Source: Gnetum montanum (Eukaryota > Streptophyta > Gnetopsida > Gnetales > Gnetaceae). Taken from it: a stretch of 64,000 nucleotides of DNA. The notes beneath the pieces were generated by a model. The model was not told the DNA's origin. It was given only the letters and a program-made list of their open reading frames with translations, and ran no database searches. Shown here in pieces: positions 23,679 through 36,271 of the stretch (position 1 is its first letter; every line of letters begins with the position of its first letter). The position numbers and the translations under genes were made by a program. The DNA lies in assembly GCA_015680685.1 (NCBI GenBank), contig MNCI01005895.1:279357-343356 (forward strand), in the 5' to 3' direction.

Positions 23679-24865
23679 TGAGGATCATTCAACTTAGAAA
23701 GGGGGATGAATAAGTTTTCTAAAAAAATTTAACAATCATAAAAACCACACTCAATTTTTATATGGTTCCCCAACTTGGGTACATCCATACTCAAAGGGTA
23801 GAATCCTTGTACACACTTAGACTTTTTTTGTCTCAAAATGTGATTTGAAGGACACCACACTCTATGCAAGCACTAATCTTCACATTGGAGTGTTTCATCA
23901 TTGTGAAACCACTTAACCTCACAAGGTTCCAACAAGCTTAGTAAGTGATTTAAAGGATCCCACAACCTTTACAAATTGAGCTCCACTTTAGAGTGTTTTG
24001 ATGCTACATAAACACTAAGTCCCATAGGATCCTGATAAGATAAAAAATGATGCCTTCTCACAAGATGCACATCAACCCCATAGGTTAATAGAAAAAAGAA
24101 AAATAAACAAGGGCAAAATGTAACTTACTTTACAAATTTCTTGTAGTTGAAGCTCACTTAAATACACCAACCAATACTACAAGAAAGTGATAGTTTAATG
24201 AATAGAAAATTACAATTTCATATACTAGAGAATTAGGAGCTTGAATATGAACAATTATTGCTTCATTCCTAAGAAATTTGATTTCTTATAACATTGAAGT
24301 TTCCAAAAATGCATTGTAATGCATGTAGTGATCACCTAATGGCTAGTTTAGATGTATCCTTTGAGATTGGGAAGTCTTTCTAACAGTAGCCTCAAATTTT
24401 GGGAGATGTCTCCTTCACAGGTGGGATGTCTTTGAGGAGATGTCTTCTTTTCAAAGGATATACCTCCTATTTTTGGAGGATGTCTCATTTATAGGTGCCA
24501 AAAATAAAACTACTTAGTTTAATGCTTGGATTCTTAGGATGCCTTGAAAAAAGTACCCATATACCATATAATCTTCTTGTCTCATCAAAATGAGCCAAGA
24601 ACAGTTTGAAACATGCCAAAACATCCATGAATTATCCTCAAAAAATTAGAATAAGTAGAAATATTTAGCTTCCTTATAATCCTTGGAGCATTTTCATTTA
24701 GCTTGAATTCTTCATACTTGTCCATGCTCTCATTTTACCTATGAATATTTTTACTTTGCTAGCCATGCTTCCTTAAGTTCTTGTCCATGATGTGGACTTC
24801 TTATTCTTGTCATGTAATTACATCCTTCTCCATTTTCCTCAAGGTTTTAACATACCCAAAGTTCA
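23679..24865 (-). repeat. Copia LTR (3' LTR in element orientation)
   Basis: It starts TGAGGATCATTCAACTTAG and ends AAGTTCA on the plus strand. It matches the right LTR along its length, for example GATGAATAAGTTTTC, CCACACTCAATTTTTA and AAGGTTTTAACATA near its end. Confidence 0.85.
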
Positions 24866-25439
24866 AAAATATTTCCCTTTTTAGTAATTTCAAAAACTTA
24901 AGAAAATTAATTAGTAAATAACATAGAGGTATGAGAAAGTTATTCCATCAACAAAAAATATAAAGGTACCATACTCTACTCTCTTCTCATTTTTGGATAA
25001 CATCCAAAAAAAATCTAGGGAAAGAAATTAGGGTCAACTGTAATCCTCAATAAAGTTCCACCATAGTTGGATATCATCATATGACAATCTCATTGAAATA
25101 AAAATATTTAGATAAGAAAGAAAATATGATGAATATGAGTTAAAGAGTACACATCCTTAAATATTTCATTCATAGGCTGATTATGAAAAACTATATTTCA
25201 TTAAGAGCTACCATTTATCTATTCATAAAAAATTTAAAATTAGTGAGACACAACTAATAGAAATTAAACTAAGCTAAGAGTTTTAATTAACCTCTTCAAG
25301 TAGTTAAAACAAAATTCCGAAGTCCAAATTTTGATCCTTGAAGAGCTAGTAACCTGTCTCTAGACCAACAAGCCATTAGTAGTAAATAACTACTCTCTCA
25401 TGATTCTATAATCATCCAATAATGTCCTTCTTTTGAAAC

Positions 25440-25680
25440 ATCAACAAAAGGATAAGGCATAGAAATTCTATGATAATGAGAGTATATGCATGCACATTTA
25501 GAAGCAACTAAACATATCCTTAAGAAGAGGTCCATAAAGCAATTTGTATATAGCCATGTCAATTTGAAATACCAACACCAAGAAATATATCATAAGGAAA
25601 AATATCCAAAAGATATCTTGACCAAAATTAACTCATTCTATTACCCTAGATATTTTATGATACTCCAAAATGAATAGTAT
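25440..25680 (+). pseudogene. Copia RNase H C-terminal relic in the opposite orientation
   Basis: The plus strand reads FYDNESICMHI, then after a shift TKHILKKRSIKQFVYSHVN, then LKYQHQ and PKDILTK. These resemble the CDN..., TKHI... and ADILTK blocks at the end of copia RNase H. It lies antisense to the LTR element around it, so it is either an inverted piece of the same element or the end of another one. The similarity is partial and needs a search. Confidence 0.4.
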
Positions 25681-26999
25681 TTTTTTTGCTCATTTTCAAT
25701 AGTTGATGTTAAAAGTGGAAAGTCTTGCTACTTCAATGCCTTTTGGTCTAAGTTTCAAAATACTTCCCCTACATTAATGGCCTATAAGATGATAACTGTT
25801 AATGAGGTATAGTCTTTTCCTACATACATGCTTGTATTTCTTCTTTATCTCTTTGGTCATAATGCATCTATTATAGAGATATTTGTATTCTTCATTGAGC
25901 CTTTTAGGATCTACATGCGACATAGAAATTCTAAGATCAAATATGGAGACTAAGGTCTCCCATTAGTGAATCCTTTCAACAATGAAGATGAAAATATTCT
26001 TAATAATTATTGTAGGCAATTTCTTCCTAGATAATCAAGATATCACTCTTGAAGGGAAAGACTGTAATTAGACATTGAGAATCCAAAACTCACAGTAGCA
26101 ACTATAGTCTCCAACTAATGTAAGGCATTCATTGCTTGAATGTCCATTAAAATCCATATGAGATGACTACAAAGAGATAGTAGACATCTCCTATCAAAAT
26201 GAAACATCTCAAATGTAGGTGAGATATCTAACTATTAGAGTAGACATCTATCCTCCTATGGTCAAAAATATGAAAGCCCTTTCTAAAGTTATGAACTTTC
26301 TAAACTTGTCTAAAAACATCCCAAACATGATAAAACATCTTAAACCTCATTAAAAAACAACACAAGAAAATACACATAAAATCACACATTCATTTAGAAT
26401 TACACAATTGTTGGATGATGTTTCCATGTATCTAGAGTGTCATATCAAGATAATGTTTGAAATAAATCCCTCTCATAAAGATACCAAATAATTCATATTC
26501 TTAAGGAATTACTTTTGAAAAGTATCTTTTCTTAGAAGATACAAGAATTTCATTATAGGTATCAATTTAAATCCTCTAATTATCATACATCAAAAATCTT
26601 TTAAAAAGCAAGCAAACTTTATGAATTCTTTAGAAAGCAACAATGCCATAGCTAAATTAAGAGTTTGAAGCACACCACCCATATTTTTAAATAGTAATAA
26701 ACATTTAACAAGGAGATTTTGGTTGATGAATTATATTTAAGGTTTTTCAACCACTTGAAACCACTATATTCTACTTGAAAGCATGATTTAAAAAATTAAA
26801 AGTACTAAAAGCAATATATTATAGTATAGCTTCAATGAATTCGAAGACCAAGAAAAACTTTTCTTTCAATTTTCAAAGATTTTTAATACTTTCCATTGAA
26901 TCAAAAATATAATTTAATCTAGTATAATTTCATCAAATCAAGGAATAATGATTATACCTATACTTACCATTACTTACCTTCCTTGATGATGGAGATCAA

Positions 27000-28265
27000 G
27001 ATGTCTAAAGAGATTGGAACTCAGGTTCTTCTTTTGAATTTCATTATTTCAAACCAATTTCATTTATTTCTAATGTCTTGCTTTATTTCACACAATTTTT
27101 GAGAGTTCCTTCACTTGCTTCCTTTCTCTTGATTCTCTAGACCTTTTGATTTTCCCTCCATTTCTTTTTTCCTTGCAAGATTTCCTTTCTAGGTGCATTT
27201 GGATAAGAAGGAGTCCTATGATATGAATAGGTGTTCATGTGATAATATTTTAAATTATAATTCCATTTCTTATGCCAAAATCTATTATAGTAAAAATATC
27301 TAACCTTTCTATTATGGTTAAAGTAATCAAATCTTGGAGTTGCTCTTGGTTGGAATGTAGTACCTTTTGATACTTCAATCCTTTGAGAAGTCTTTTGTTG
27401 CGATTAGGTTTGTGTAGATGCTTCTTCTTATAAACAACATCCTAGTCCAATTTTATCATGTTAACTTCTTCTTGCCCAAGAACTACCCAAAGGAATTCTT
27501 TTTTTTTGATAAACCTCTTATTTACAAGTTTAGCATCTACAAGTTCTTCCTTAATCTACTTATAGCATAGGGTTATCTATTTATTCTCTTTGTAAGATTA
27601 GAAATATTATATGTAATAAAGAAATATATTGATCATTGGTTTTTCCTTGCTTATTCAACTTTATAAAAAGACGTTGAAGTGATAAGAGTTCCTTACATAA
27701 TAATTCATAGCTCTCTTCATCATTCTAAAATTAATCATCATCTAAGATGTCAACATCATCATTTGTGAGAGCCATATAGATGAGATGTAATATTTTGTAG
27801 TGTTATCTACCTCTTCCTCTCTTTGTTCACCATGATCTCTACAGGTTTAGATAACTTTCACCTTCTTATATTCTTCATTTTTTATCATCCCAACTTGTAC
27901 AGATGCTACTTCTTCCTCTCCTCTCTTCACTATATTTTTTCTCTTAAAACCTATAAGAACTGGGGCATTTGGAGGCCATATGGTCACTTCCACCACATAT
28001 CCAACATTCCATAGAAAAATTATCAAGATTTGAAAGTTTATATTGCTTACCTTTACTCTTACCTTTGTTGTCCAACATACTACTGATGACTCAAGTGCAT
28101 TCATCCAAGATGAAAACCAAAACTATGAATCTTACATGCTTAAAGAGCTTTTGCATTTGAGTCTTCCAATATGTAAAGGTGATCCCATTGAACATTGGTT
28201 ACTTGATGTATGATCCTTCTTCCATTGTTCACTCTTGAGTTGTTATGCTCAAAACCAAAAGTACC
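27000..28265 (-). pseudogene. Copia gag remnant with CCHC zinc knuckle
   Basis: Gag would package the element RNA; the zinc knuckle binds RNA. CWICGGSDHMASKC (about 27,963-28,008, minus strand) fits C-x2-C-x4-H-x4-C exactly. Upstream of it, in the direction of the PBS, are short open stretches with phrases such as QVTNVQWDHLYILED. Frameshifts break the rest. Confidence 0.65.
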
Positions 28266-28280
28266 ATGCTTCAATACCAC
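28266..28280 (-). promoter_or_regulatory. Primer binding site (initiator tRNA-Met)
   Basis: The minus strand reads GTGGTATTGAAGCATGG beside the LTR. The usual plant copia site is TGGTATCAGAGC, so two or three positions differ. It fixes the orientation of the element. Confidence 0.75.
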
Positions 28281-28281
28281 T

Positions 28282-29505
28282 TGAGGATTGTAGAACTTAG
28301 AAGGGGTGATGAATAAGTTTTCCAAACAAAATTTAAAAACCAAAAAACCACACTCAATTTTTACATGGTTTCCAAACTTAGATATGTTAATACTCATAGG
28401 GTAGAATCCTTGCACACCTCCAAACTTTGTTTTTCTCAAAATTTGATTTGAAGGGAACCATGCCTTGTACAAGGACTAAGCTCTACAATGGAGTGTTTTG
28501 TCACTACAAAACCACTCAACCCTACATGGTTCCAACAAGTGCAACAAGTGTTTTGAAGGATTTTACAACCTTTACAAACTAAGCTCCACTCTAGATGTTT
28601 TGATGTTTCAAAAACACTTAATCCCATAGGATCTCGACAAGCTCAATGACAATGCCTTCTTGCAAGAAGTACATCTACCCCATAGGGCAACAAGAAAATG
28701 AAAAACACACAAGAAAAGTATGTAACTAATTTTACAAATTATTTTTAGTTGAAGCTTACTTCAATACTGCAAGCAATACTAAAGCAAATGATAGTTCAAT
28801 GAAGAGAAAATTACAATCTCAGAGAATAGATAATTAGGAGCTTGAATATGAATAGTGCTTTCTTCATTCCCAAGAAATTTGATGTTTTTTTATAGCATCA
28901 AAGTTTCAAAAAATTCCTCAAAATGCATGCAATATTCACTTGACAACTCATGTAGACATATCCTTCAAGATTGAAATATCTTTCTAAAAATAGCCTCAAA
29001 ATTGGGGAGACATCTCCTTCGCGAGTGGGACATCTTTGAGGAGACGTCACTAAGGAGACATTTTCTTTCCAAAAGGAGACATATCATATTTTTGAAAGAT
29101 GTATCTTCTATATGCACCAAAAATAAAACTTCTTGTTTTGATGCTAGGATTTTTCAAATGCCTCCAAAAAAATTCCCATACACCCTATAACTTTTTAGAC
29201 TCATGAAAATGAGCAAAAACAACTCTGAAACATGCCAAAATATCCAAGAATCATCCTAAACAAAATCAAAACAAATAGACACATTTAGCTTCCTTTCAAT
29301 CCTTGAAGAATCTTCATTTAGCTTGAAGTATTTGTACTTTTCCATGCTCTCACTTTGCCTATTAATCCTTTTACTTTGATAGCCATGCTTCCTTAAGTCC
29401 TTTTCCATGATGTGAAATTCTTATTCTTGTCCTATAATTATAACATTGACAAAAAACATCCTTTATTCTCCATTTTTCTTAAGGTTTTAACATATCAAAA
29501 TGTCA
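28282..29505 (-). repeat. Copia LTR (5' LTR in element orientation)
   Basis: It starts TGAGGATTGTAGAACTTAG and ends AATGTCA on the plus strand, giving TG...CA ends. It is slightly longer than its partner because of small insertions. Confidence 0.85.
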
Positions 29506-29506
29506 A

Positions 29507-29511
29507 TAGTA
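29507..29511 (+). repeat. Target-site duplication TAGTA (right)
   Basis: This is the partner of 23,672-23,676. Reading X integrase on the minus strand, SFLSPYY ends here and YYPQANGK resumes at the left copy. Confidence 0.6.
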
Positions 29512-30180
29512 TGGTGACAAGAAGGAATGTTTAATACTTAGTCCTTGACAACTTTTTTTTTTTTGGCTACTAAACTATGGTCCATTATCCATGATTTTAG
29601 TCATAGGTAAGGTAAAAAAAGCTACTATATTGTCAAGTATAAATCTACAGACTTTTTGAGATGTTTTCTTCTTTAGGGGAATAGCTTCAACTCACTTTGT
29701 GAAGTATTTGGTTGCAATGATGATGAAGTTATGCCCTATGAAAGACTAAGATGTTATATGTCCAATGACATGCAACACCCATCATTGAAATGGCCAAGTT
29801 ATCTAAGTAGTGTTTAACTCAGTTGGTACCACATGTATTAGGTTGTTATACCATTGAAAAGTGTCCTAAATTTTGACCTTTTATATGTAGTCATTTTTCA
29901 TATAAGGCTAATAATAGCCTAGTCATCTAATCTTAGTAGCCTTGGCTCTAGGTCCTATATGTCATCCACATACACCCTCATGAACTTGCTCAAAGACTAT
30001 GTGGTATTTAATTTTTCTAGAGCACACTAACAATATGCCATCATAGGACCATAAATAGAATGTGTTATTGCCTACAATGACATACTATTTTGATCTTTTT
30101 TGTACAACATCCTTCTAAGAAGTAGTTAGGCCTTGTGAAGATTCATCATGCATGAGGTAAAACTTGATATCATCATATCA
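29512..30180 (-). pseudogene. X integrase, N-terminal half and catalytic core
   Basis: The minus strand carries a degraded zinc-binding region (about 29,900-30,100). The core then shows IGHNFIIIATKYFTK, VEAIPLKKKTSQKV and TKIMDNGP, followed by GLSIKHSFLSPYY at the insertion point. The second core aspartate is recognisable in DNGP. The copia element interrupts it directly after the SPYY block. Confidence 0.75.
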
Positions 30181-30299
30181 TTCCCTTAGAGGGGAAATAT
30201 TGATGAAGGCTACAAAGTTATCCTCAATGTTTTGCATTATGGAAATAGCATAGTTCATAGTTAATTTTGGTAACTTACTAAACACATCAAGCATTATAC

Positions 30300-30700
30300 T
30301 AAGAGCTAAAGTTAGAATGGCATCAGCTAGCATGTTCTTAGTTTGGGGTACATGTTTGATATTAATGTCTATTAATCATTGCATAAGTTTCTTTCCTAAG
30401 TCACAATAAGATTACAAATGTTTAGCCTTACATGCATAAACCTTTATTAATTGGTTAACCAGAACTTATGAATCAGCTTTAATCATTAGGTTCTTAATTC
30501 CTCAGTCAATCCTTCACACTTTACTATGTTATTGGTAAATGAAAATTTGAAATAGTAAGTGAAAAGTTGAATGTCACTAGACAAGAGTGTTATGATGACA
30601 ACATCACTAGCATTAGGGATAGTTCAAACTTTATCAAAGTACATAATAATGTTGACATTTTCATTATAGAATTCAAGGTCTATGGCTACATAGTCTTCTA
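30300..30700 (-). pseudogene. X second (plant-type) RNase H
   Basis: The minus strand reads FSFTNNIVKCEGLTEEL, matching TNNVAEYEGLLRGL in V. After several stops, a block resembling HVP...N..ADA...LAL follows near 30,320. It is strongly decayed but in the right place between RNase H and integrase, so X also belongs to the Tat-like group. Confidence 0.6.
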
Positions 30701-32330
30701 TCAGTGAAATAGTAAGTTGTGTGGCTATCACTTAGTCTTTCATTAATGCTTGAGAGATGTAATGATTGTCAAATTCAACTATTATATCTTTCCAATAAGT
30801 GATATGACTACTCTTGTAGATATCTGTCATTATGGCTCTAAGTACATTTTCCTTATAGATGGTATTTATTTGGCTCTTAAAGAGGTAGTCTCTTCACTTG
30901 TTTACTGAGAAGAATAGGTCTAGATAATACTTCTCTACTTCAGTGTATCATGTCTCATGAACAAATAATGCATGGCTTAGATAGTATATGGGAAGCTCTA
31001 CTCCATCATCTCATTTCTAATAGAGCATAGATGCAATGAATGTGTTATAGATAGCAAGGTAGATGTAAAAAGACTTATCCTCTTGTGGTGAATAGACCAT
31101 CGATAATTGTGCCAACTATTTCTTAAGGTTTTCAAGGGATTCTTGGCATTCAAACATTCACTCATAGTAAACTTCTTTCTTAAGCAAGTGTTTCATGGGT
31201 TCTAACTTATTTGTAAGCTTAGTAATAAGCCTATAGATAAATCGCAATCTACCTTGCAATCCTTGAAAGTCCTTAAGGTTGGTTGGTTATACCAAGTTTA
31301 ATATAACCTCAACCTTATCCCAATCATTGTAGATCCCTTGGATACTACAAATACAAGCATCTTATGGGTGTCAATGCCCAAGAAACAATTCTCAGGGTTC
31401 TACCTAAGCTTGTATTTGAGACTTCATTTCAACACAAGGTAAAGGTCATGTGCATGATTTTTGACCACTTTTCACTTGACAACTATATTAGCTAGCAATC
31501 ATTGAGCAACCTTTGCATATAATCACTAAAGATGTATATCATTGCTCTTTAGTAGATTGTTCTTTCATTCTGTAGGTCAATGGATATCATGGCGTAACAA
31601 AGGGTTCCTCATGGGGTCATGAAGGTCATACTAATTTTATGTTCTGGATTAATCCTAATTTGGTTGTATCCTAGGAAGTCATCCATGAAGAATAGTAAGG
31701 CATGTCCAAGCATAGTATTGATAAGTTGGTTAATACTTGGTAAAGAAAAATAATATTTAATAGTTGCCTTATTTAGGTCTTAGAAATCAACACATATACA
31801 TATACTCCTATTCTTCTTAGGAACTGCCACTATGTTGGATACCCATTCTATGTACTTAAAATCTCTAATGAAAGTAGCTTGATATAATTTTGTGATTTCA
31901 TCACAAACTGTTAGGGCTAAATCAAGCCTCATCTTGAAAACTTTTGCTTAACTAGTATAATACCAAGATTGAGTACAATATTATGTTCTACTAGGTGTGG
32001 TTCAAGATTTGGTATATCTTCAAATGACCAACCAAATGCCTTAATATTATCCTAGAGGACCTTGGTGATGTCTTGAGCATGTTGAGCTTCCAATGAGGAA
32101 CTTAATTTTAGTGTTTTTTCCTTACCACTATGTGTCATGATAGGAACCACAACTAGAGAGTCCTTTGTGATATTTCCAACATTGAGGTCAATGGTTTTAA
32201 CCAAGCTTTAAAACCACTATATAGGTCTCTCTATCAAGGCTATGTGATCGATTGGGCTCTTAGATTCAAGATCTTGGGAGTTATGGTCAATGCATTATTG
32301 AACATCACCATGAGGTCCACTTAGACTCAA
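30701..32330 (-). pseudogene. X pol: reverse transcriptase and first RNase H
   Basis: The minus strand begins with KTLKLSSSLEAQHAQDITKV and KAFGWSFEDIPNLEPHLVE, then AVPKKN. The palm motif FMDDFLGYNQIRINPE lies at about 31,645-31,690, followed by MTFMTP and GTLCYAM. RNase H follows at about 30,700-31,090 with PIYYLSHAL and EVEKYYLDL. The catalytic DD box is damaged. Similarity to V is clear over the whole stretch. No gag or protease is found upstream. Confidence 0.8.
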
Positions 32331-32389
32331 AGACCCACTAAATTTCTTCCAGGTGTCCATACTCCAATCCTACATGGGGTGAAATGAGT

Positions 32390-33360
32390 AAAAAATGCCA
32401 AGGTAAAGTAAAATACTCTAGCAATAGCTATAATACATTAAGCTAAAGGCCAAACAATGTTTAAACAAGGTCACTTAAAGGTTAACAAAGGTATATGGAG
32501 ATAGATAAGGTGAAATAGAGGCTAAATAAGGTCAAATGACAATAGCATGGATTCAAATGAAGACTAAATGATGGTCAAAATCCATTCAATGGTGTTAATT
32601 AATGTGAAAACATGATAAAAAAAGATTATATAATGGAGTCTGAGGGTAGACAAGATGCATCGAAGGCCAAAGAGCATGAAATAAGACTAAACTGGGCCAA
32701 ATGATAATTAATTATGGCCAAATTATGGTCTATTGATGGTCAAGAACCATTAACTAAGGTTGAACAAGGCCAAAACATGATTAACAAAGGTCATAGGGGA
32801 TTGTATAAGGTACATGGGGTGAACCAAGAGGCTAACTATTGATGAACAAAGAAACATGATAGTCAAATGATACCAAAAGGGATCAAATGGAGCTCAAATG
32901 ATAATTGAATGAGACTGAATGATAACTTAACAATGGTGAAGCACCCTCAAATGATGTCAAAAAAGGCTACAACATAGCTAGCCAAGGTCATAAAAGTTAA
33001 AATAAAATAGATATGGTAGATCCAAGGCCCACTAACATGAAATATGTCTACATGATATTCAAATAATGACAATTGATGTCAAATGGGTCTCAAATGATGG
33101 TCAAATCCCATCAAATGATGCTCTAAAGGGTAAAACAATGACATGATGATGTTCAATGGAGTAAACCATTACCAAATCCAACTCCCTAAGGTTAAAAGAT
33201 GTCAAATGTTGGAAACCTTTAATGGAATAAAGTCAAATGATGTTAAAATGACCAAGATGAAGATAAGTGACATCAAGTGATAGGACAATTAATGTGACTA
33301 GTGCATTCCAAGGTCAAACCAAGTCAAAATATAGTGAAATAAGGTCAAATTGGTCAAGGT
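32390..33360. repeat. Degenerate tandem repeat, about 165-185 bp period
   Basis: The phrase TGGTCAAAATCCATTCAATGG at about 32,574 recurs as TGGTCAAGAACCATTAACTA at 32,738 and TGGTCAAATCCCATCAAATG at 33,102. Short AAATGATGGTCAAA-like words fill the rest. Spacings of about 164 and 364 suggest a unit near 180 bp, five or so copies, strongly diverged. Confidence 0.45.
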
Positions 33361-33399
33361 ATAAAACATATGGTAAAACATTATCAATATTCATTATTT

Positions 33400-35860
33400 A
33401 GAGTTAGATTTTACAAGTTTTAGGCCTTAGCAGATCATGGTGTAGGTCTATAGGGTTAACAAGTATGTTTGAGCACTTGGTGAGGTTATTTGGAGGATAT
33501 TTGAAGTTAAAATCAAGATCTTAAGTTGTGACTATGCTAAACCTAGCTAAGACTATGTTGGCTAGCATAGTAAGGATAGGTCATAGCATAATTGATGATA
33601 GTAGATTCTTTTCCAAGTTCATTATGGCTATTTTTGGGGTCCTAATGGTCTTTATGATTAGTGTTGTGGACTGGGATTGAAGATTCATGAGTTTTAACAT
33701 TGTTTTGACCCTTGGGAAGCTCTAAATGATGCAAATAATTGTAACTACATTGGGAATACAATAGTTAACATAGTCCTAGTGTACATGGATGGGGAAATTA
33801 GGTTTCTATGATTTTAGAGTTGACACTAGTGCTCCCTTAGCGTCCTAGAGCACCACATGGTCTAGGAAAGATTGAATAGGTCATTTGAAAGTTAAAATAA
33901 GCTACTGAAAGTGAAGTTTTGGCATCCACACCTCATGACTATGCTAGCTAGCATACTTAAGGGTTTCTCTAGCATAGTTGATCTAAAATCTATGCATTTT
34001 ATTGTTGGACAAGGCCAAAATATAGCTAGCTTTAGGATTTCAAGGTTCTAGGCTTATGGAAGCAAGTGTTTCATCATTCTAGGTGTTGTTGTGCTAGTTA
34101 AACCACCTTGGGGTAGAGACTATGCTAGCCAACATAGTCCTATACCTACTTCTACATAGATGAATGGAATCTAGCATTTCCATTGTCGAAACAATGTGAA
34201 ATTATGATTAGGAAATGTTTAACAATGTTCTAGATGTGTTAAGAGAAGTTTTAGGCCATTTTGGATGTCATGGTACTAATTATATTAATTCCCAATCATG
34301 AATATGCTAAGACTACATTAGTAAACATAGTCATGTTCTTTCCTAATGTAGTAAGGTGTGAAATCTAGCCTTTTTTATAGGTTTCTATGGTCAATCAACT
34401 AGGTTCTTGAGTTTTCCTTAGGATGGTCAATTCTGGAGGTTGTTTGAACTTTGCAGTGATCATTTCATATATGAACTATTCTAGGTATAATATTTAAGCC
34501 TATACTCAACATATATGAGTAATACCTAACATTTTTAGGATAAAAAAGATATGGAATTGTAGCTAGGTAAGGCCAAACAAGGTTCTAGATTTCAAAGTTA
34601 GGTTCTAGGCTATTTAGAGTGTCAAATCACTAGTCAAATCATCATAAGACCATGATTATACTAGCACTACACTGGCCAACATACTTTAATCTTGCTCTGA
34701 CATAGAAAAAAGATGCATTTTAACTTTTAGTAAAATTTCATGGTCGATCAACTAGGTTTTTGGTTTCTTCGATCATTGGTGTTCAAAACTAGGGTTTCAA
34801 CCTCAAGATGGTAAATTTTAATGGCTATTTTCATTCTGAATTGATCCTACACCCTTAGACTATGATTACTAGTGTAGTCCTAGCATAGTTGAGGGGTATA
34901 GGATGAGTTTTGTTGGTTTTTAATTTAATTTACAAGGTTTAGGGATATCTAAAGTCTTTGGTAGGGTTTTGTGGTTGAAATTATATACTCGGTAGTTAAT
35001 TTAACATGTCCTTCACTTATTTCAATGTTTCCATAGTGGAAGTACACTAGCTAGCATACTCCTTGTCTTCCTTACAATAATCCCAAGCTAGAAATGAAAT
35101 TTGGCTTACATTTCTCTCCCATTTTGCTAGTGCATGTTTATTGGAAGTTCCAAGGAAGTGTGAAGGTTACGATATGTTAGTGTGGAGCTTATTTTTGGTT
35201 TATAATGATTCATCCTCTTCTAACTACAATGGGACTATGCTGGCCACTATAGTCCTAAACATCCTTATCTTAGTTTGAAGGTGGGAGTAGGATTTTTTCC
35301 ATTTTTACTTGATTTCTTTAGGTTTCAAGCTTACTTAAGACTTTGGGGTTCAAGGTGGTATATCATGGAGGATATTTATGGTTTTTGATGTTAATTTCTT
35401 TCTCAAACACATTGGGAAAATTTTGGACAATGTGGTTAAGGTCTTTTCCAATGTAGTCCATGCAATAGAAATGATTTTTGATGCTTTTAACTAGTTTTCT
35501 GAAATTTCAGAGTTGCTACAGACTCTACCTTCGGTTTGGTGCATGGTGTTCCAATTTTGAAGTTGATCAGGAGTTTAGTAGATGGTAGAATATATTATCC
35601 CACTTGGGACTTCACTAGCTATCATAGTTAAGCAATTGGCTAGCATAGTTACTCTAAATAGTAGGTTTTGGTGTGAGTTTTGGCCTTCCTTGGTGTCTAG
35701 TTCCTACCAATGCCAACACCTAGTCTTCCCCTTTGGGCATAACTTTTTATGGCATGCATGGATGCTTGAAAGATTTTTTTGACAATATTGATGTTTGGAA
35801 TCCATTTAAAAGCTTTTGGATGCCTGTACCCCAATGTAGTCACCATGGAGAACCTAAAAA
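33400..35860. repeat. Tandem array, about 189-bp period, with a near-palindrome in each unit
   Basis: A core like GACTATGCTAGCCAACATAG recurs at centres about 33,563, 33,760, 33,946, 34,128, 34,316, 34,495, 34,666, 34,874, 35,049, 35,240, 35,442, 35,625 and 35,835. The mean step is about 189 bp. Other phrases repeat in step, such as TGGTCAATCAACTAGGTTCT (34,383) and TGGTCGATCAACTAGGTTTT (34,741), two units apart. The array lies between X pol and the first exon of copy B and may be part of an LTR or leader. Confidence 0.7.
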
Positions 35861-36271
35861 TCCAAGTGTTTTAAGATTTCCTTTGGCTTGTTAGAGAGCC
35901 ATCTAGTGGGTCCCATCCTAAGTTTGAATTCTTAAATAAACTAATTTCCCACTCATATATCATAGACCCAATTTCTAATTGCTATCATGGATTTAAGTGA
36001 GATTTGGATGAGCATTTTGGAAAATCAAGGTTTTGATACTAGGTGCATAAGTTTGGAATTGGTTACAAAATTACAATTTTTCACAAATCATAATTCTGTC
36101 ATCACTCTTAACCTATAGCATCTAGAATAAAAGATATGATCTTGTTCTTACCTCAAGCACACCTATTCCTAGTGTATTATTCCAACTATCCTACACCAAG
36201 GAGTAGGTGCAATTGCTGCAGGAGCTCAAAAGGTTTGAAGGTTTTGTCTATCTTGGTGTTACTTCTTTAAA

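Larger units (their letters stand above)
24866..28265. other. Internal region of the copia element
   Basis: The right third carries gag remains on the minus strand. About 25,440-25,680 shows a copia RNase H-like relic on the plus strand. The rest, notably 25,700-27,000, is AT-rich with no recognisable domain. A full copia element would need about 4 kb of gag-pol, so much is missing. Confidence 0.5.
23679..29505 (-). mobile_element. Copia-type LTR element inserted in the X integrase
   Basis: Two directly repeated LTRs (23,679-24,865 and 28,282-29,505) enclose 3.4 kb. On the minus strand the 28,282-29,505 LTR is 5', followed at once by a primer binding site matching initiator tRNA-Met, then a gag region with a CCHC zinc knuckle. 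A pyrimidine tract beside the left LTR (about 24,871-24,881) is the complement of a polypurine tract. I find no reverse transcriptase in the minus orientation, so it is non-autonomous or heavily deleted. The LTRs differ at many sites, so the insertion is not recent. Confidence 0.8.

Noticed and set aside
25486-25677. Plus ORF as an intact small gene
   Set aside because: Its motifs fit the end of a copia RNase H with a frameshift just upstream, so a relic is more likely.
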